From positions 2,604,001 through 2,668,000 of the forward strand of contig NC_052479.1 of assembly GCF_009730915.1 (NCBI RefSeq): a stretch of DNA of 64,000 bases, given 5' to 3'. Below are positions 57,425-64,000 of this stretch, in pieces. Origin of the DNA: Dioscorea cayenensis subsp. rotundata (Eukaryota > Streptophyta > Magnoliopsida > Dioscoreales > Dioscoreaceae). Position numbers and translations under genes: made by a program. How positions within the stretch are numbered: position 1 is the first letter of the stretch; every line of letters begins with the position of its first letter. The notes beneath the pieces are model-generated. The model made no database searches. It saw only the letters and a program-made list of their open reading frames with translations, and was not told where the DNA came from.

Positions 57425-57826
57425 CTCTGAAAGCTAGGATTTGTCTACTTTTTATGTGCTTACCTCACCAGCAGTACAATTTCTTAGAGGTGCTCATCAC
57501 AAAAATCCACTTGCCCCCCCACCGGAATCTTTGGATGTAAGAATCTCCCGCTCCCGTTAGCTTGTGCACAATCTTTGAAGAAAAAATCTACTTGCCCCCA
57601 TAATGAATTTTTTTGAAGAAAAAAACCATGAAACTCACAATTTCATCAAGATAGATATCAAAAAAATAGAGCAGTTTTAAGAAGAATAAAAAAAGGCTCG
57701 GATCTTGCCCTCTGTTCTTTTGCATGGATAAACACGAATCAAGGGCTGCAACTACAGTTGCCACGCCACCCAATTTCAATAATCTCTTTTGAAAGGCAAA
57801 TCATCATGGCCAGACCACCATCACTA
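57425..57826. other. Upstream flank of the cytochrome c exon
   Basis: Probably captured 5' UTR and promoter DNA. It is not related to other parts of the window by eye. No clear TATA box is claimed. Confidence 0.4.
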
Positions 57827-57878
57827 AGAGTAATGCTATATGAGGAGAACAAATCACACGAACCAGCCACATCGACAG
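57827..57878 (+). repeat. Internal copy of the MULE-2 end
   Basis: agtaatgctatatgaggaga followed by acaaatcacacgaaccagcc matches the left end of MULE-2 (51702-51750) in the same orientation with few differences. It stands about 910 bases from the right end. Confidence 0.85.
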
Positions 57879-58079
57879 AAAGAAATACACATGATGCAAC
57901 AAAATATATCAACCAACAGAATTAAAACAGAGGCTCAGATTAGACAGTATTGATGTTCTCCCATCCTTCCCCCTCCATCTGCAACAATAACAGTGGCGGT
58001 TTCCTATTAGGCCATCCAAGCCAATATGCCATTGTTGTAGAGAGACGAGGACAGGATTTTTAGGGCATCATTGCCTCCG

Positions 58080-58209
58080 TACCTGATTTCAAGGCGAGAG
58101 AGACAGAAACTAGGGCCGATCTGTGCCTTAGTTTCTCTTCAAAGCCAAACGAGAGAGGGGCGGAGGCCGGGAGCGGGGGAGGGAAGCTGCGGCCGGGAGC
58201 ACAGAGCCA

Positions 58210-58257
<48 letters not shown>

Positions 58258-58736
58258 TCCCACACGAGAGAGCACGAGAGAGACACAAATTAGGGCCGAT
58301 CTGTGCCCTAGTTTCTCTTCAGAGCCAACTGAGAGAGGGGCAGCGGCCGGGAGCGGGGGAGGGAAGCGGCGACCGGAACGGGAATCGGGAGCGGGGGAGG
58401 GAAGAGAGCGGTCGGAACAGGTACCAGGAGCGGGAGAGTAAAGCGGCCGGGAGTGGGGGACTGAAGTGACCGGGAGCGGGAGGAGGCAGGGCTTGAACGG
58501 GCAGCCGTGAGCGAGGGCGAGGAGGCCGATTGAAGGGGCGGCCGAGAGAGGGAGAGGGAAGCGGCGGGAGTGGGAGAGGGGATTCACACTGCCCTAATTA
58601 GAAAGAGATGCCCTCGTTTTTAAGCCGATTCTCGTTTTTAGTTTTAATTTTAAAAAAAAGAAAAATCCACGTAACCGACCACATCGGGCTTGTGGGTCGG
58701 TTCGTGGTGATTTGTTCGCCTCATATAGCATTACCC
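58080..58736 (-). repeat. MULE-2 right inverted repeat and GC-rich subterminal DNA
   Basis: Terminal part matches the left end in reverse. The inner part (58080-58600) is rich in gagcgggggaggga and cggccggga words and contains a direct duplication: gagagacag/cAAA-type text with tagggccgatctgtgcc(t/c)ta occurs at about 58104 and 58292. Confidence 0.8.
58212..58250. repeat. (GA)n microsatellite
   Basis: GA run of nearly 40 bases inside the right subterminal region of MULE-2. Confidence 0.9.
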
Positions 58737-58745
58737 TTTCTAGCT

Positions 58746-59454
58746 AGGGCAGTATTACTATTTCAGGATTTTTATTTTTTAGTATAATTTTTTTAAAATT
58801 ATATATATATTTGACCAAGTGAATAAACTATAATTATTAAAAATAAAAGAAAGAGTATATAAAATTAAAAGAGTACATAAAATATAATTTTTTTTTTATT
58901 TTTAAGATTTTCATTTGCATGTTGTGTTTATAATAAGATCCTTGACTATTATTTTCGAAATTATAAAATTTATATTATTTAATTAATTCATAATAAAAGT
59001 AAATTACATGAAATTTACTTCATCACATTTATAATAATACTAAATATCCATTAATAAATCAAAGCTCATTTTAATAGTATATCTTAATAAAATATTGTAT
59101 CTTCTCCCTTTTTTATGAAATTATCATAATATCTTAGTATTTTTACTTAATTACTACTAATATCTCAATCAACATTTTTTATCAATTACAATCAATTTCA
59201 AGTATGTAATAGTAAAAAAAATTATGGTTTTAATTAATTTTAACTTTATTTTATTTTATAATTTAAATTCGTTTCTTCTTGTATCAAGTAGTTTATTGGT
59301 TTTATTTTTGTAAGCTTAATATTTTATTTATTGTAATTATAAATAATGATCTATATTTTTTTATTATATAATTTATTATTTAATAAAAACTGTTTATGTA
59401 AAAAAATTGCATGTCCTAAAGATATTTTCGATATAATCTAAATATTTGGAATTT
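58746..59454. other. AT-rich intergenic region
   Basis: No gene. Very high AT. Confidence 0.6.
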
Positions 59455-60300
59455 GAAGATCAGCCGAGAGAGAGAGCTCTCGAGACGATCTAAAATATCC
59501 AAATCATAAGATTAGCCTAGAGCACAGATCTCGGGGTGATCTAAAATATTCAAATCATAAGATCAGCCGAGAGCACAGATCTCGAGGCGATCTAAATATT
59601 TAAATCACAAGATCAGCCGAGAGCACAGATCTCGAGGTGATCTGAAATATTTAAATCGCAAGATTATCCGAGAGCACAGATCTCGAGACGATCTGAAACA
59701 TTTAAATCATAAGATTAGCTGAGAACACATATCTCGAGGCGATCTAAAATATTCAAATCATAAGATCACCGAGAGCACGGATCTCGAGGCGATCTAAAAA
59801 TATTCAAATCATAAGATCACCGAGAGCACGGATCTCGAGGTGATCTAAAAATATTCAAATCATAAGATCACTGAGAGCACGGATCTCGAGGGTGATCTAA
59901 AAATATTCAAATCATAAGATCAGCATAGAGTACAGATCTCGAGGTGATCTAAAATATTCAAATCATAAGATCAGCCGAGAGCACAGATCTCGAGAGGATC
60001 TAAAATATTGAAATCATAAGATCACCGAGAGCACGGATCCTCGAGGGTGATCTAAAAATGTTCAAATCATAAGATCGACCGAGAGCACGGATCTCGAGGG
60101 TGATCTAAAAATATCCAAATCATAAGTTCGACCCTAGAGCACGGATCTCGAGTCGATCTAAAAATATTCAAATCATAAGATCAGCCAAGAGCACGATCTC
60201 AAGGCGATCTAAAATATTCAAATCATAATATCAGCCTAGAGCACAGATCTCGAGGCGATCTAAAATATCAAAAATCACAAGATCAGCGGGAGCACATATC
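59455..60300. repeat. Minisatellite, unit about 51 bp
   Basis: About 16-17 head-to-tail copies of a unit of roughly 51 bases, with the parts cagatctcgaggcgatct, aaaatattcaaatcataaga and tcagccgagagca. Most copies carry a CTCGAG site flanked by gatct words, so each unit has a small palindrome. Units vary by single bases and small indels. Confidence 0.95.
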
Positions 60301-60560
60301 TCGAGGCAAAATATAAATTACAAAAAAATTACCCTTGAGAACATATCTTGAGGCAAATACAAAAGGAAAAAAATATACAAAAATAGCCCTTGAAAACATA
60401 TCCCGAGGCATAAATGCAAAATTACAAAATTACCCTTGAGAACATATCTCGAGGTATGAATGCAAAATTTACAAGATTGCCCCTGAGAACGGATCTTGAG
60501 GCGATTTGAGAGAGTACAAATCTTGAAGCGCTTGAACACACATCCCAAGGCAAATTGAGT
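60301..60560. repeat. Related degenerate repeat
   Basis: Continues the array with a changed unit (cccttgagaacatatctcga, ggca, then aatgcaaaattacaaa), four to five copies. It shares the gaacatatctcgaggc core with the array to its left and looks like an older or recombined edge of it. Confidence 0.8.
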
Positions 60561-61130
60561 TAAGTGAATAATAATAAAAAAAATTAAATTAAATTAAAAA
60601 AATAATAATAAATAAAATAAATCAATATATAATTAAATAATAATAATAATAATAAATTCGAATAATAAATAAATTTAAAAAAAATTTTAAAATTTGAAAT
60701 TTGAAATTATTTAAAAAAAAAGTAATAAATAAATATATAATAAATAAAATAAATAAATAAATAAAAATTAAATAAAAAAATTAATTAGAAACAAAATCAC
60801 AATCAGAAGTTGGGATTAAATAAATTTAAAAAAATATATATATATAAATATGGATAAAAATAATAATAAAAATAATAATAATAAAAATAATAAAAGAAAT
60901 AAAAAAAATAAATAATGAATAAATAATATAAATAAAATATAAATAAAAAATATATAAATAAATAAGTAAATAAAATAATAAAACAATGAAATAATAAAAA
61001 TAAATTTTCAATTAAATTAAAAAAATAATAATAATAAAAGAAAAAAAATCAAATCAATCAATCAAAATTTGAAATAAAAAAAAATTAAATTAAAAAAATA
61101 ATAATAATAATAATAAAGAGATTTAGATTT
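60561..61130. repeat. AT-rich low-complexity DNA
   Basis: Runs of aataataat, aataaata and similar. The apparent open frames on the minus strand are low-complexity translations. Confidence 0.85.
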
Positions 61131-61860
61131 GGTTGATTTGACGGAGGGTTGGTTCGGAGGATAAGATCCCATATTAAAAATTTTTAAATTCTTGTTTGGG
61201 TTTGGTTGAAGAAGATAAGCCATGTTGTTCTTTTAAAAGGAAAAAGCAAAAAGAAAAACGAAAGGAGGATTTTTTGAAGAAAAAAAGGAAAGAAGGAAAG
61301 AAGACGAAGAAGGTGTTCATCTCTCTCCCTCCCCCCAGTATTCATATAAATATATATATATATATATATAAAACTCGCCGCCGCCGTCGCCGCCAGTCAC
61401 CGACGCCGTTGTTCACCATCGTAGCATGCTTGGATGGCTGAGATAATGCCGCCAAGCATGCCACACTCGTCTCGTTGTTGCTGCCGCTGCCAGTCACCGT
61501 TGCCATTGATCATCGCCGCGGCATGCTTGATGGCTGAGATAATGCCGCCAAGCATGCCATCCTCTCGTTGCCGCTACTCTCCGCCACAGCCCTGTCAAGG
61601 AAGCCGCCGTTGTGGTTCGTTGGTGTCGCTAATGATACGTGTTTGCCTTTATTGCTTGTTGCCGCGAACGCCGCCACTCGGTATTGCTGCCCGTCACTGA
61701 CCTTGACTACCCTCATGGTTGCTGCTGTTGTGTTCCCCAATCGATGAAGATGGATGAAGAAACAAGAGTTGAAGTCGCCACCAAAAAGAACAGCGAAGGA
61801 GAGATTTGTCACCGTTGCCAAAAAGTGCTGATGAAGAATCTAGTGCAAGTTCCCTGAAGG
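61131..61860. other. GC-richer segment with tandem duplication, no gene assigned
   Basis: At 61385-61580 a unit of about 97 bases with cgccagtcaccg, gcatgct and gatggctgagataatgccgc followed by caagcatgcca occurs twice. Overlapping Ala/Pro/Arg-rich open frames on both strands are not supported. A short (TA)n tract lies at about 61349-61372. Confidence 0.5.
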
Positions 61861-62620
61861 GCTAGAAGGATCCAGACCAAGAAACATCACCCACCTGCAA
61901 GCGCCTGAGAGGGGGAGAGAAAGAGAGCTTTTGCTTCCAGTTCCTCTTTCATCCAAGACCCTTCTCGCTTCCCCAACTTCTCTCTGGGTGAGGCTTTCGG
62001 TCTTTGCCTGCCAGCTACCCCCTTATATCCTTAGTTATAAATCATTTCGTCATGCTTCAAGAGGGTGTCAGCGCTTCTACTGTAGTTCAATTCTACTCGC
62101 TAAAGTCTCATAATTCTGCTCATGTTCAGAGATGTCGATCTGTTGTTGCTAGTGACTCTCGAGAATAAATTCAATATCCTTTACAAGGAGCAGCTGGGTT
62201 TAATATTAGTTATGGACCTTATAGCTGTGGGTTAACTCAATCTTTGTCTGTTTAATACTGCATGTCTCCATCCACATACAGGCATCGCTCCGGAGAGACA
62301 AGATACGCACATTATCATCGACTTATCGTCATGTTGATTGGAGGAGTATACATCTCGAGGAAATCATCGGGAAGATGGGACCTATACCAAGCTCTTATTA
62401 TGCCGTTCATTCCCCAGAAGGTTGATAAGTACAAGTACCTCCTTCCAGGCAACACTAAAAAAGTCCTATACTTCAAGAGAGCATTGAAGCTTAACAAAAA
62501 TGCTTATTAGTTTGGGCTCTCATGGGGCATGAGTATGTTGAAATAAACAAACTGTGATTGATGCCTACAGGAAAGCTATTTCCTTCATAGAAAAACTCAC
62601 GCCACACAAAAAATACTGAC
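61861..62620 (+). other. Coding-like fragments, unidentified
   Basis: An open frame at 62262-62510 follows a CAG acceptor-like site and encodes RHRSGETRYAHYHRLIVMLI, GGVYISRKSSG and KVLYFKRALKLNKNAY. I do not recognise it. Composition is closer to coding than to the flanks. It could be a decayed gene exon or transposon protein. Confidence 0.3.
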
Positions 62621-62966
62621 GCCATGCCTTAATCTAGAGAAGAAGTTAATTGATGCAAGAAATGGAGTAGATAATATTAAACTAAAAGCTCAGATGTGTA
62701 GAAGTTGGAATATTTAACATGTAAAAGCCCACAGCCTGCTTCAATGCACTTTCTTTAGACCAGGGCCATGCCCACTGCAAGATATCCCTTGTGAGTTTGT
62801 TGTGGAGAAGCTCTAAAGCTTTGCCCGTTACACGGTCCTTTATAATGGATGCTCTAAAAGTTGAACCAACGAACAGATGGCTTGGCCTTATCTCGGCATG
62901 GTTCATAGGGATGATAGGAGCGAGGTTGCTTGAGGCGACTGACTGCTACCAAACAGCTTTAGCTAG

Positions 62967-62998
<32 letters not shown>

Positions 62999-64000
62999 TA
63001 TGAATATATTAAAAAAAAAAGAAGGGGAATGAATGCTTGCTCGTGTATTCTCCAAATATATCAAAGAAAAACATACTACTATGTCCCCACGTGCATAAAA
63101 AAAAAATAATAATGAAAAAAAATATAATAATAAATAATGATGATGAATGAAAAAGCATGCATGTGCATGTGATGAAAAAGTAAAAAGAAAAATTAAAAAA
63201 TATAATAATAATAAAATGAGAAAAACCATGCATAATATAAAACAAAAGAATTTCATGCATACGTGCATAAAAATAAGAAGCATGCAATATATATATATTT
63301 ATATATAATATGATGCATAATTCACGGGCATTATTTGTGCATAATAATGAAAAGGGCCCACTATATAAAAAAAGACATATATGCAAGGCCCACAAAATTT
63401 GAAATAAAAAATTTTCACCAGAATGATGAGATTCACGTGCATGGGAATGGAAAAATGATGGAAAGTATAAAAATAAAAAAAGGAAAATAATAAAAAAACC
63501 GGGACTCACCTTTGTGCATGGGATGAGAATCATGATGATAAACATTGAGTTATCTCAAGACGAAAAATAAATAAATAAATAAAAACAAACAAATAATAAC
63601 TTACCATGCACGTTGAATGATGATGAACATGCATATCTACATTAGGAATGCAACTAACATTACCTAATAAATAAAAATAAATAAAATAGATAAGAATATA
63701 TATATATATACATGATAGAGTTTCGCGAGAGGTTTAATCGATTATAAAAATGATTAGTAACGATGAATGTTGGCGATGCTGATTGAGTAAAGGAAAAGAT
63801 GGTGACTACAATGATATGAACCATGAAGAGGACTATAGAATGTATGGCAATAAAGAAAAAGGGTTCGATAAATATATCAAATATTGATGGTATTTACCAG
63901 AGTGGTAATAAAATTACTTGGTCAGAAGCTATAGCAAGAATGTTCAACTCACGACAGCGGACTTCTTTTTCTTGGAAAAACATATATGAAAGATAAAAAC
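62621..64000. other. AT-rich region to the end of the window
   Basis: Includes TA tracts at about 62968-62997 and 63698-63710 and many tgcatgtgcatg-like words. A minus-strand frame at 62906-62682 (ALELLHNKLTRDILQWAWPW) is not assigned. The long minus-strand frame 63545-63009 is Phe/Ile-rich low complexity and rejected as a gene. Confidence 0.5.

Larger units (their letters stand above)
51701..58736 (+). mobile_element. MULE-2, Mutator-like element with FAR1-type transposase
   Basis: A 7036-base element. Left end GGGTAATGCTATATGAGGCG, right end CGCCTCATATAGCATTACCC, an exact inverted match at the tips that continues for at least 40 bases with few differences and then into GC-rich subterminal DNA of similar composition on both sides. 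A 9-bp target duplication TTTCTAGCT flanks it. It contains a FAR1/FHY3-like transposase gene on the plus strand, and on the minus strand a cytochrome c first exon and an unidentified exon set. Confidence 0.9.

Noticed and set aside
58060..58587. 175-residue minus-strand frame with a Ser/Leu run
   Set aside because: It is the translated (GA)n tract and GC-rich subterminal repeat.
59455..60300. CRISPR-like array because of regular repeats
   Set aside because: Units are contiguous without unique spacers and the DNA is from a plant nucleus.
63009..63545. 178-residue minus-strand frame rich in Phe and Ile
   Set aside because: Low-complexity AT-rich sequence; no start context or domain.

Overview
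This is nuclear DNA from a flowering plant. It is AT-rich, its genes have GT-AG introns, and it carries plant-only families: WRKY, PPR, CLE, NOI/RIN4-type, FAR1-type MULE transposases and ACR-type ACT proteins. The species cannot be named from the window. Very little of the 64 kb is intact single-copy gene space. Most of it is nested transposable elements, several carrying pieces of ordinary plant genes. A 1000-N assembly gap lies at 5953-6952. Several long reading frames lack a usable ATG, so starts were chosen by eye.

Layout. 1-4185: AT-rich spacer with short repeats. 4186-5290 (-): apparently intact three-exon WRKY-like gene with a variant heptapeptide. 7689-10250 (-): decayed PPR gene. 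10876-11025: three hairpins in a row. 13214 to about 15765: one end of a CACTA transposon and its Transposase_24-like gene. 16317-18104 (-): pieces of three unrelated genes (NOI exon, GOS12 exons with a stop, frameshifted CLE gene), with the CLE 3' part duplicated and joined to GOS12. 19339-28532: degenerate Ty3/gypsy element (-), interrupted by a PIF/Harbinger-like insertion holding a MYB/SANT-like ORF and ACR-like exons. 29905-39897: LTR pieces of another retrotransposon, split by a 6.8-kb Mutator-like element (MULE-1, 31928-38703). 40316-41143: MITE-like element. 41679-48147 (+): second WRKY-like gene, split by a copia element with identical LTRs. 50148-51457: fold-back hAT-like repeat. 51701-58736: second MULE (MULE-2) with a FAR1-type transposase and a cytochrome c first exon. 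59455-60300: 51-bp minisatellite. From there to the end: low-complexity AT-rich DNA with a few unassigned ORF fragments.

Main points. The two WRKY-like genes share structure and C-terminal style and look like paralogues. The second gained a 142-kb-scale problem only in the sense of one discrete event: a 4.9-kb copia insertion in exon 1 flanked by a 5-bp target duplication; it also has a duplicated 42-nt mini-exon that keeps frame. Both MULEs have matching ends and exact 9-10 bp target duplications, and each transposase gene carries one obvious lesion (a stop in MULE-1, a 16-bp tandem duplication in MULE-2). Gene-fragment capture is suggested in three places: next to the CACTA end, in the Harbinger-like insert and in MULE-2. 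No single undescribed system is proven; the strongest candidates are the duplicated WRKY mini-exon and the gene-fragment mosaics.
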